The notes under the pieces are model-generated. The model saw nothing but the letters and a program-made list of their open reading frames with translations. It was not told the DNA's origin and ran no database searches. The position numbers and the translations under genes were made by a program. Source: Aquincolibacterium sp041674705 (GTDB lineage Bacteria > Omnitrophota > Omnitrophia > Omnitrophales > Aquincolibacteriaceae). From it: DNA of 10,625 bases. The stretch lies in the NCBI GenBank assembly GCA_041674705.1, contig JBAYVF010000027.1, forward strand, positions 1-10,625. Reading direction: 5' to 3'. Below are positions 1 through 6,090 of this stretch, in pieces (position 1 is the stretch's first letter; each line of letters starts with the position of its first letter).

Positions 1-1241
1 CCCGGCGAAGGATTGTGGATCGAGGCAAAACACTCCGGCGCAAACCGCGGGATGGTGTTAAACACGATCGAAGGATCTTTGCTTATGGTATCACCGACCC
101 GAAAATCCGACTTCACGGCAAATCCAACAATATCCCCCGGATAGGCTTCATTGACAGTTTCACGGCTTTGCCCCAAAAGCGTGTGCGATCCCGCGATCCT
201 GATGCTTTTTCCTGTCCGCGTATGAAAAACATCCATATCCCGGGTGAATTTCCCCGAGCAAATACGCAAAAAAGCGATCCGGTCCCGGTGGAGCGGGTTC
301 ATGTTGGTCTGGATCTTGAAGATAAAACCGGAAAAATCCTTTGAGACAACGGGGATCGACCTGTCCCCTGCCTTTCTTTCCGCCGGACCCGTGGAATACT
401 TGACAAAACCGTCGAGCAAAAGCTGGACGCCAAAGTTGTTGGCGGCGCTTCCGAAAAAAACCGGCGTTGTTTTTCCCTCGAGCACTGATTCCGGTGAAAA
501 ACCGACATGCGCCGTATCCAAAAGCTCCAACTCCTCCGCCGCCGCGGCATACGATTGATCGTCCACGATCGTTTTCACCGCCGGGTCGGAGAAACCGTGG
601 ATCGCCACCGGGGCTTTATACGCGCCCCCGGGAACTTTTTGGAAAAGATGCACTTCCTTCTGGAGCCGGTCATAAACTCCCTTGAATTCCCGGCCGCTTC
701 CGAGGGGCCAGTTGACCGGATAGGCGTGGATTCCCAAAACGTTTTCCAGTTCATCAATGAGCGCAAGCGGAGAAAGACCCGGGCGATCGAGTTTATTCAT
801 AAAAGTAAAGATTGGGATCCCGCGATGGCGGCAGATCTCAAAAAGTTTTCGGGTCTGGCTCTCGATGCCTTTCCCGGAGTCGATCACCATCACGACCGCA
901 TCGACCGCCATCAGCACCCGGTAGGTATCTTCGGAGAAATCTTTGTGGCCGGGAGTGTCAAGGAGGTTGATCCGCCAAGGACCGTAATCAAATTGCAAAA
1001 GAGTGGAACTGATGGAGATCCCGCGCTTCTTCTCCATTTCCATCCAGTCGGAGGCCGTCTCCCGTTCCTGTTTCCGCGCGGTCACAGAACCGGCCAACTG
1101 AACGGCCCCGCCGTAGAGAAGGAATTTCTCCGTGAGGGTGGTCTTACCGGCGTCCGGATGCGAAATGATCGCGAAAGTCCGCCGCCTTAAGATCTCGTCG
1201 TGGATCAGACCCGTTTGCATGGCTTCAGCACTGTTCTCCAT
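1..1241 (-). CDS. prfC: Peptide chain release factor 3 (RF3), partial: C-terminus lies beyond the left edge
   Basis: RF3 is a translational GTPase that recycles RF1/RF2 from the ribosome after termination. The frame stays open for 413 codons from an ATG at 1241-1239 to the window edge. Visible GTPase motifs are P-loop HPDAGKTT (residues 28-35), the RF3-typical switch I stretch WMEMEKKRGISIS (66-78), DTPGH (95-99) and NKLD (149-152). RF3-like segments follow in the domain 2 area: TPVFFGSAANNFGV (259-272) and HRDRIAFLRICSGK (318-331). Against the roughly 530-residue E. coli protein, about 115 C-terminal residues are missing because the window ends, not because the gene is broken. No good Shine-Dalgarno precedes the ATG. 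An in-frame ATG at codon 8 is an alternative start, also without one. It lies 61 bp downstream of zupT on the same strand, behind a possible RNA fold. The RF3-specific motifs make confusion with EF-G unlikely. Confidence 0.96.
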   Translation of the reverse strand, partial: MENSAEAMQTGLIHDEILRRRTFAIISHPDAGKTTLTEKFLLYGGAVQLAGSVTARKQERETASDWMEMEKKRGISISSTLLQFDYGPWRINLLDTPGHKDFSEDTYRVLMAVDAVVMVIDSGKGIESQTRKLFEICRHRGIPIFTFMNKLDRPGLSPLALIDELENVLGIHAYPVNWPLGSGREFKGVYDRLQKEVHLFQKVPGGAYKAPVAIHGFSDPAVKTIVDDQSYAAAAEELELLDTAHVGFSPESVLEGKTTPVFFGSAANNFGVQLLLDGFVKYSTGPAERKAGDRSIPVVSKDFSGFIFKIQTNMNPLHRDRIAFLRICSGKFTRDMDVFHTRTGKSIRIAGSHTLLGQSRETVNEAYPGDIVGFAVKSDFRVGDTISKDPSIVFNTIPRFAPECFASIHNPSP

Positions 1242-1249
1242 TTGATTTT

Positions 1250-1302
1250 AGGGGTTAACAGTACTATACCGCATACCCCTTAATTTAAATATGATGCGGT
1301 AT
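1250..1302 (-). promoter_or_regulatory. Two interleaved inverted repeats upstream of prfC (pseudoknot candidate)
   Basis: Read along the minus strand, ATACCGCAT (1302-1294) pairs perfectly with ATGCGGTAT (1274-1266). AGGGGT (1280-1275), inside that loop and directly adjacent to the second arm, pairs with ACCCCT (1255-1250). The order stem1-stem2-stem1-stem2 is that of an H-type pseudoknot, with linkers of 13, 0 and 10 nt. The last arm ends 8 nt before the prfC ATG, where a Shine-Dalgarno would be expected. The first arm begins on the last base of the zupT stop codon. There is no U-tract, so it is not a standard intrinsic terminator. A weak -10-like TATAGT (1268-1263) overlaps it but has no matching -35. 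The pairing is seen directly; a regulatory role is inferred. Confidence 0.5.
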
Positions 1303-2078
1303 TAGAGCGCCAGCAAACTGATTGCGATCGTGAACATCCCCAGGATCACCCCACGGATCACCAGATGCCCGTAGCCATAACGATGCGCCATTGGCAGGAT
1401 CTCGTCCAAAGAGATATAAACCATGATGCCGGCAATAAAAGCCGGAAGGGCCGCCATCAAGGCCGGCGTCAAAAATGGCCGCAAGATCAAAAAACCGATC
1501 ACCGCGCCCAAGGGCTCGATCATCCCGGAAAGAAAAGAATAGAAGAACGCCTTGTTGCGGTCCCCGGTCGCATAAAAAAGCGGCACCGACACCGTAATCC
1601 CCTCGATCACGTTATGGATCGCGATCGCCGAAGCCACGATCACGCCGATCTTGAAGTTGTTAAGGGTGGACACAAAAGTAACCAGCCCTTCGGGAAAATT
1701 ATGGATCCCGACCGCCACCGCGATAAAGATCCCCGCCCTTTTAAGATGATGCGTCTCCGTTTCCACCTCCGTCGACGGTTCTTTGAAATGATGCGGATTT
1801 TCGACCTCAGGGATCAGGTTGTCGATCAGGTAAATGAAGAGGACGCCTGTAAAAAAAGCGACCACGACCCAGAAACGGCTTGCGGTCTGAAGCGCAACCG
1901 GCAAAAGTTCCATGAACGAGATATAGAGCATCGCTCCGGAAGAAAACCCGAGAAAGAAAGACAGGTAACTTGTCTTGGGTTTCCGGATGCAGTAAGCGAT
2001 CAAGCTGCCGATGCCGGTGCAGAGGCCGGCAAAAGTCGTTAATAAAAATGCCGCTGGAACATGTTCAAAGCTGATCAT
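1302..2078 (-). CDS. zupT: ZIP-family metal (zinc) transporter, ZupT-like
   Basis: Predicted inner-membrane importer of zinc and possibly other divalent metals (ZIP family, ZupT/GufA-like branch). The 258-residue protein has about eight hydrophobic segments, as usual for the family. It carries the two signature helix motifs that supply metal ligands: HNFPEG at 126-131 and HNVIEG at 155-160. SGMIEPLGA follows at 184-192, along with an early SFMELLP (54-60) and a late SLDEILP (223-229). A polar loop rich in His and acidic residues (about 91-112, EVENPHHFKE and ETETHH) sits between the third and fourth membrane segments, where ZIP proteins often bind metal. The second motif has isoleucine in place of the usual proline. 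The ATG lies 1 bp past the era stop, so translation is probably coupled to era. I use the symbol for the family; substrate preference cannot be read from sequence. Confidence 0.9.
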   Translation of the reverse strand: MISFEHVPAAFLLTTFAGLCTGIGSLIAYCIRKPKTSYLSFFLGFSSGAMLYISFMELLPVALQTASRFWVVVAFFTGVLFIYLIDNLIPEVENPHHFKEPSTEVETETHHLKRAGIFIAVAVGIHNFPEGLVTFVSTLNNFKIGVIVASAIAIHNVIEGITVSVPLFYATGDRNKAFFYSFLSGMIEPLGAVIGFLILRPFLTPALMAALPAFIAGIMVYISLDEILPMAHRYGYGHLVIRGVILGMFTIAISLLAL

Positions 2079-2079
2079 T

Positions 2080-3000
2080 TTATGAGTTTCCGGCCGATTG
2101 TTGTGATTCGCGCAAAAAATTGATATTACTCTTCCAGCCCGGGATGGGCTTGCACCAAAGTTCTAAAAACACTTTCTTGCCGAGAAAACGTTCAATGTCG
2201 AGGCGTGCGGCCGTGCCGATCTGCTTGATCTTCTCGCCGCCTTTGCCGATCACGATCGCTTTCTGCGAATCCCGCTCGACCACGATCGTGGCGTGAATAC
2301 GGGTTATTTTTTCCTCTTCATTGAACTCATCGATACGCACCGCCCCATCGTACGGAAGCTCCTCGCCCAGGAAATGGTAAAGCTTTTCACGAATCATTTC
2401 CTGCACATGGAAGCGAACATTCTGGTCGGAGAGCTGATCCTCGGGATAAATAAATTCGCCCTTCGGAAGATATGCGAGCGCCTGCTGGATCAAGGTTTTG
2501 ACGTTCTCTCCGGTCTTGGCGCTAATAGGAATGAATTCTTTAAAAGCAAAGGCCTTTTGATAAGAATCCAGCGCATGCAAAAGATCGTCCTTGGGAAAAC
2601 GGTCGATCTGATTGACTAAAAGAAAAACGGGGATGGAAACATCCTGGACCCATTTCAGGATCGCGCGTTCCGCGTCCCCCATCGTCTTCGGATAGACCAT
2701 CCAGAAAAGAAGGTCCGCATCCGAAAGAGACTGATGGACATCACGGACCATGCCTTCCCCCAAGGCATCTTTTGGCTGGTGAACGCCGGGGGTGTCCAGG
2801 AAAACGATCTGTCCGCGATAAGGACTTTGCACCGCCGCGCCATCTGGAATGGTCAAGATCCCCCGGACCACGTCACGCGTGGTCTGCGGCTTGGCGGAGG
2901 TCCCGGCCAATTTCTCCCCCACCAGATAATTCAAAAGGGTGGACTTCCCGACATTCGGTCTTCCAATGATCGCAACATGGCCCACTTTGGTCTCAGGCAT
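2080..3000 (-). CDS. era: GTPase Era
   Basis: Era binds the 3' end of 16S rRNA and acts in 30S subunit maturation. The 306-residue protein has an N-terminal GTPase domain with G1 GRPNVGKS (13-20), a switch segment TSAKPQTTRD (34-43), G3 DTPG (69-72), G4 NQID (130-133) and G5 SAKTG (160-164). A C-terminal KH domain carries VIGKGGEKIKQIG (250-262). I chose the ATG at 3000 over the in-frame ATG at 3024: it has a strong GGAGGG just upstream and puts the P-loop at the usual distance from the N-terminus. This start overlaps the end of the AsmA-like gene by 8 bp. Two oddities are glutamine instead of lysine in the normally NKxD G4 motif, and a few extra residues (about 50-63) between switch I and DTPG. 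The common Era neighbours rnc, ybeY and recO are absent from this window. Confidence 0.96.
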   Translation of the reverse strand: MPETKVGHVAIIGRPNVGKSTLLNYLVGEKLAGTSAKPQTTRDVVRGILTIPDGAAVQSPYRGQIVFLDTPGVHQPKDALGEGMVRDVHQSLSDADLLFWMVYPKTMGDAERAILKWVQDVSIPVFLLVNQIDRFPKDDLLHALDSYQKAFAFKEFIPISAKTGENVKTLIQQALAYLPKGEFIYPEDQLSDQNVRFHVQEMIREKLYHFLGEELPYDGAVRIDEFNEEEKITRIHATIVVERDSQKAIVIGKGGEKIKQIGTAARLDIERFLGKKVFLELWCKPIPGWKSNINFLRESQQSAGNS

Positions 3001-4204
3001 TTTTCCCTCCACTGGATCCGTCATTCGTTTCTTCTGGAGGCATAAAAGGTTTGGTCAAAACCTCCCCGAGCCTGGTAAGCCCGTGCGTCACTTGCCCCGG
3101 CGTACTCGCAGCCATCTTCACGGTCCCGGTAATACCGGCCTTGGTCTTCGAGATCAAAGCTTTTTGGAGTGCTTTGGAGAAAGCGCTGTAAAAACGAAAC
3201 TTGGGATCTTCGATATCCCCGTCGACCCTGATATCCAGTTCCACGGCTTTTTGATCCTCCAGGAGAAGACGAAACCCGTCGAACGGATATTTAAGAAGCT
3301 TCTGAGCGGCCGTTGGAGCGTCAAACGTCATGGACTTAAGTGTCAACAAATGCTCCGACCGAAGGTCCCCCTCCACACACAAAAGATGCGACTTGAGATC
3401 AAAGGTCCCGCTTTGCACCTCTCCAAGCACCGTCGAAAGGAGAAAATCATATTCCGCCACGGACCCGTCGGTGATCTGAACATCCACGTCAAAATTGTCC
3501 CCGTCCGCAAATTGGCACTTTCCTCCGCCGATGAAGCGCGCCGGTGGATTCACGCCGAACGTTGCCTCGACCTGGATCGTTTCCGTAAAGGTCGGGCTGA
3601 CATAATCCGAAAGAAAATCAAAGCCGTCCCAATGACCCTTGATGTGTTCAAAGATCCACTTCTGCTCTTCGGGGTCACGCCGGTCATCAAAAATGATCGT
3701 TCCGTCGTCTAACTCAAGACGGTCAATGCGTGTGCGCCAGGATTTTTCGCCGGCATTGTCCGGATGCGGCATCGAACGCGGCGGGATCGGCGGGCCGTCT
3801 TCATCCAGTCCCATGTTGTGATACCAGTGTTTGACATTCGTGCGCGAACCCTGGGGGGTCATGTAGCTTTCAATGGCAAAAACAACCTTTTCAAAATGGG
3901 CGTTCCGGATCCGGATGAATTTGTTCTTAAGGACCCTCAGATCCAATTGGATCTCGATCTCTTTACATGTGAAATGGTCCCGCCTTTTAAATCCCGAAGG
4001 ATTGAGGATCTCCAATTTTTTAATATTTATGCGCGAAAAAAACGGAGAAATGCGCATGCCTTCGATATGAACCGGCATGTCAAAAACCCGGGTCATTACT
4101 TTTTCCAAAAAGGGCTCGGCCACCATCCCCAGGAGCCGGGCATGCAACATTACGAGAATCCCTAGTCCGATCAGAATGAAAAGAAAAGGCCGCGACTTCT
4201 TCAC
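2993..4204 (-). CDS. AsmA/DUF748-like membrane-anchored protein
   Basis: Function not known. The 403-residue protein starts with a basic tip and one hydrophobic segment (about residues 7-25), so it is probably anchored in the inner membrane with its bulk in the periplasm. The following region (residues 40-110) alternates short beta-strand-like stretches and contains NPSGFK (68-73), typical of the N-terminal part of AsmA/DUF748 proteins. That superfamily makes long beta-rich grooves and is linked to lipid transport or envelope maintenance. The rest is rich in predicted beta-strand with conserved-looking acidic patches, for example LELDDGTIIFDDR. The start is a GTG that overlaps the TGA of the upstream aldo/keto reductase (shared GTGA), with AAGGG about 11 nt before. 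The end overlaps era by 8 bp. Assignment is by pattern only and no enzymatic motif is visible. Confidence 0.65.
   Translation of the reverse strand: MKKSRPFLFILIGLGILVMLHARLLGMVAEPFLEKVMTRVFDMPVHIEGMRISPFFSRINIKKLEILNPSGFKRRDHFTCKEIEIQLDLRVLKNKFIRIRNAHFEKVVFAIESYMTPQGSRTNVKHWYHNMGLDEDGPPIPPRSMPHPDNAGEKSWRTRIDRLELDDGTIIFDDRRDPEEQKWIFEHIKGHWDGFDFLSDYVSPTFTETIQVEATFGVNPPARFIGGGKCQFADGDNFDVDVQITDGSVAEYDFLLSTVLGEVQSGTFDLKSHLLCVEGDLRSEHLLTLKSMTFDAPTAAQKLLKYPFDGFRLLLEDQKAVELDIRVDGDIEDPKFRFYSAFSKALQKALISKTKAGITGTVKMAASTPGQVTHGLTRLGEVLTKPFMPPEETNDGSSGGKNA
3005..3010 (-). promoter_or_regulatory. Shine-Dalgarno that decides the Era start
   Basis: On the minus strand GGAGGG is followed by four A residues and then ATG at 3000. 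It sits inside the last codons of the AsmA-like gene, whose TGA stop (2995-2993) overlaps the era start region. Ribosomes finishing the upstream gene would therefore be placed on this site. The alternative ATG at 3024 has only a weak AGAAG upstream. Confidence 0.75.
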
Positions 4205-5247
4205 CGAGGATTCAACCCTTTCCGGAAGATTTCTTCCTGCGCATAAAGTTCTCTCAGTCGGTCGATATCCTCCGGGCTCAACGCCGGCTCAAGAGAGGCC
4301 TTAGCGTTTTCAAGCACCTGCGCCCGGGTTTTCGCCCCGACAATAACCGTTGAAACCGTCTCGAACGCGAGCGTAAATTCCAGGGCCGCCTTCGGAAGAG
4401 ACAAGGCCCCGGGCCTCAAGACTTTCTGGATCATCTGGATCTTTTGCCAATCAGCTTCCCGCTTTTCAGGGAACCATCGGCGGCGGTGATCGTCCTTCGG
4501 GAATTCGTGTGAGGGAGGATATTTCCCGCTCAGAAGTCCTGAGGCGAGCGCTTCCCGGACGATGACCCCGACATCCTTTTTTGCGGCTTCGGGGAGAACC
4601 TTCGCCGCCATGCGTTGGTCCAGTAGATTCAAGATGATCTGGATCGTCTGAACCCTCGCGTCCTCAAGCGCCGCCAAGGCCTCGGCTTCCGTATGGACCG
4701 AGATCCCGATAAAGCGGATCTTCCCCTCTTTCTTCAATCCTTCCAGGACACCTACCAGATCTCCTTTTTGGATCAGCTCCAGAGAAGGATTGTGAAGTTG
4801 AAAAAGATCGATCACGTCTGTCCCGAGACGTTTGAGACTTTGTTCGCAAGCAAAACGGATATAACCGTTATCAAAATTTTTCCTGTGCCCGGCATGGTTC
4901 ATTTTTTCGGAGGATTGTGATAAAAGAGAAGCGGGTTTTTGTGAAGGGGTGTAAAAATCCCAGCCGCATTTCGTAGCCAGGGTCAAACGATCGCGGGATC
5001 TTCCCTTCAGAAATTTTCCGAGAATCTCTTCGCTATGCCCTTCCCCGTAGGTATCTGCCGTATCAAAGAAATTGACCCCAAAATCCCAGGCGGCCGCCAG
5101 AGCTTCGAGGGAATCTTTGTCGCGAACCGGGCCGTAGGCATTGCCCCCCAGGGCCCAACAACCAAAACCGATCTCGGAAACACGTAAACCCGTTTTTCCA
5201 AGAAGGCGTTCTTTCATACAAGAAGTGAGGGCTTCAATCGAGGACAT
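4201..5247 (-). CDS. Aldo/keto reductase
   Basis: NADPH-dependent TIM-barrel oxidoreductase that would reduce aldehydes or ketones; the substrate is unknown. The 348-residue sequence opens with the family's usual LGKTGLRVSEIGFGCWALGG. All four catalytic residues can be placed: Asp62 and Tyr67 in FDTADTYGEG, Lys93 in ATKCGW and His152 in LFQLHNPS. The C-terminal cofactor-binding stretch STVIVGAKTRAQVLEN follows. It resembles the YhdN/general-stress type of bacterial AKR. Two starts are possible, ATG at 5247 or ATG at 5217 (MKERLLGKTG). The second matches the family N-terminus better, but neither has a clear Shine-Dalgarno. It lies 27 bp after trxA and shares 4 bp with the AsmA-like gene, so it looks like the second cistron of the trxA operon. 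Confidence 0.93.
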   Translation of the reverse strand: MSSIEALTSCMKERLLGKTGLRVSEIGFGCWALGGNAYGPVRDKDSLEALAAAWDFGVNFFDTADTYGEGHSEEILGKFLKGRSRDRLTLATKCGWDFYTPSQKPASLLSQSSEKMNHAGHRKNFDNGYIRFACEQSLKRLGTDVIDLFQLHNPSLELIQKGDLVGVLEGLKKEGKIRFIGISVHTEAEALAALEDARVQTIQIILNLLDQRMAAKVLPEAAKKDVGVIVREALASGLLSGKYPPSHEFPKDDHRRRWFPEKREADWQKIQMIQKVLRPGALSLPKAALEFTLAFETVSTVIVGAKTRAQVLENAKASLEPALSPEDIDRLRELYAQEEIFRKGLNPR

Positions 5248-5274
5248 TGAAAGGAAGGACGGACGATCGAACGA

Positions 5275-5604
5275 TTATCTCGGGAAAAGTTCGTCAATGG
5301 CTTTTTGAATCTTGTCCTGGGCCTGATAGCCCACAACCTGTTTTGCGACTTCTCCGTCCTTGAAGAAAAGGACCGTCGGAATGCCCTGAACCCCGTATTT
5401 CTGGGGTGTATTCGGGTTCTCATCCACGTTCATTTTGGCAACAACAATGCGGCCGGCATTGGCCGCCGCGATCTTTTCGATCACAGGACCGAGCATCCGG
5501 CAAGGCCCGCACCACTCGGCCCAAAAATCGACCAGGACGGGTTGTTTCGACTCAAGCACTTCAGTCTGAAAATTCGAATCGGTAAGGGTTTTTTCTTTGC
5601 TCAT
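5275..5604 (-). CDS. trxA: Thioredoxin
   Basis: Cytoplasmic dithiol-disulfide oxidoreductase that supplies reducing power to reductases and repairs protein disulfides. The 109-residue length is that of classical thioredoxin 1. It has the active site WCGPC (31-35), the buried aspartate in VDFWAEW (Asp26) and the cis-proline loop GIPT (Pro76). There is no signal peptide. The start ATG has a clear TAAGGAG seven bases upstream (5618-5612), and a good promoter lies about 50 bp upstream. It is the first gene of the minus-strand run that continues to the aldo/keto reductase and beyond. Confidence 0.97.
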   Translation of the reverse strand: MSKEKTLTDSNFQTEVLESKQPVLVDFWAEWCGPCRMLGPVIEKIAAANAGRIVVAKMNVDENPNTPQKYGVQGIPTVLFFKDGEVAKQVVGYQAQDKIQKAIDELFPR

Positions 5605-5657
5605 GGAACAGCTCCTTATGGAAGATAACGGTGACGGCTTTGTCGCAACGGAGTTGT

Positions 5658-5686
5658 AATATACACCGAACCTGAGATTCTGTCCA
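5658..5686 (-). promoter_or_regulatory. Predicted sigma70-type promoter of the trxA operon
   Basis: On the minus strand TGGACA (5686-5681, 5 of 6 matches to TTGACA) is followed by an exact 17-base spacer and TATATT (5663-5658, 5 of 6 matches to TATAAT). The expected start near 5651 gives a leader of about 47 nt containing TAAGGAG before trxA. It probably drives trxA, the aldo/keto reductase, the AsmA-like gene, era and zupT, possibly through prfC. No convincing terminator separates it from the receiver gene upstream, so read-through from that operon is possible. Confidence 0.7.
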
Positions 5687-5718
5687 CACAGGTCGGACGG
5701 CTTTGGCGGGACTAAAAT

Positions 5719-6090
5719 CTATTGAGGACCGAGGATCTCGGAAATAGCCTTGAACACCTGGTCCACGAACGGTTTTTGGATCACCTTCGTGGCCCCGACC
5801 TTTTGGGCAAGCTCCTGAAGTCGCGTCTCTTGTGAAGCGGTAAAGAGGACCACGGGAATAAAAGCAGTCTCTTTCGTCGCTTTGAGACGGCGACAGACCT
5901 CAAATCCGTCCATGCCCGGCATAACAATATCCAGCAAAATAAGGTCCGGACCCCAGGACTTCGCTTTTTCGAGAGCCTCAACACCTTCCATGGCGGTCCC
6001 AACCTTAAATCCGCGGGATTCGACACGAACTTTCAGAAGCGTCACCACCACAGGCTCATCATCTACGATCAAAATCTTTTTGCCGGTCAT
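5719..6090 (-). CDS. Stand-alone CheY-like response regulator receiver
   Basis: Single-domain phospho-receiver of 123 residues with no output domain. The acidic pocket is Asp10-Asp11 (ILIVDDEP), the phosphoacceptor is Asp54 (LLDIVMPGMDGFEV), the switch threonine is Thr84 (LFTAS) and the conserved lysine is Lys106 (QKPF). Phosphorylation would presumably come from an unlinked histidine kinase, since none is in the window. Its ATG overlaps the stop of the CHASE2-GGDEF gene by 4 bp, so the two are made together. It may act on that cyclase or on a motility, pilus or kinase system elsewhere. The partner is inference. Confidence 0.93.
   Translation of the reverse strand: MTGKKILIVDDEPVVVTLLKVRVESRGFKVGTAMEGVEALEKAKSWGPDLILLDIVMPGMDGFEVCRRLKATKETAFIPVVLFTASQETRLQELAQKVGATKVIQKPFVDQVFKAISEILGPQ

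Noticed and set aside
507..1190. Plus-strand open frame of 227 codons opposite prfC
   Set aside because: Antisense to a clearly recognisable RF3; its translation is rich in Arg, His and Pro with no recognisable domain.
1619..1626. HIP1-like octamer GCGATCGC suggesting cyanobacterial DNA
   Set aside because: I noticed a single copy only; true HIP1 genomes carry it many times per 10 kb, and the gene content is not cyanobacterial.
1365..2042. Plus-strand open frame of 225 codons opposite zupT
   Set aside because: Antisense shadow of a recognised transporter; the product is an implausible Arg/His/Asp-rich chain.
3001..3024. Longer Era start at ATG 3024
   Set aside because: It has a weaker ribosome site and adds eight residues not usual for Era, while ATG 3000 has GGAGGG immediately upstream.
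2939..3712. Plus-strand open frame of 257 codons opposite era and the AsmA-like gene
   Set aside because: No domain is recognisable, it spans two genes on the other strand, and it lacks an evident ribosome site.
5684..5702. Terminator after the receiver gene from GTCC...GGAC pairing
   Set aside because: The stem is only about four base pairs with no T-run, and it overlaps the trxA -35 region.
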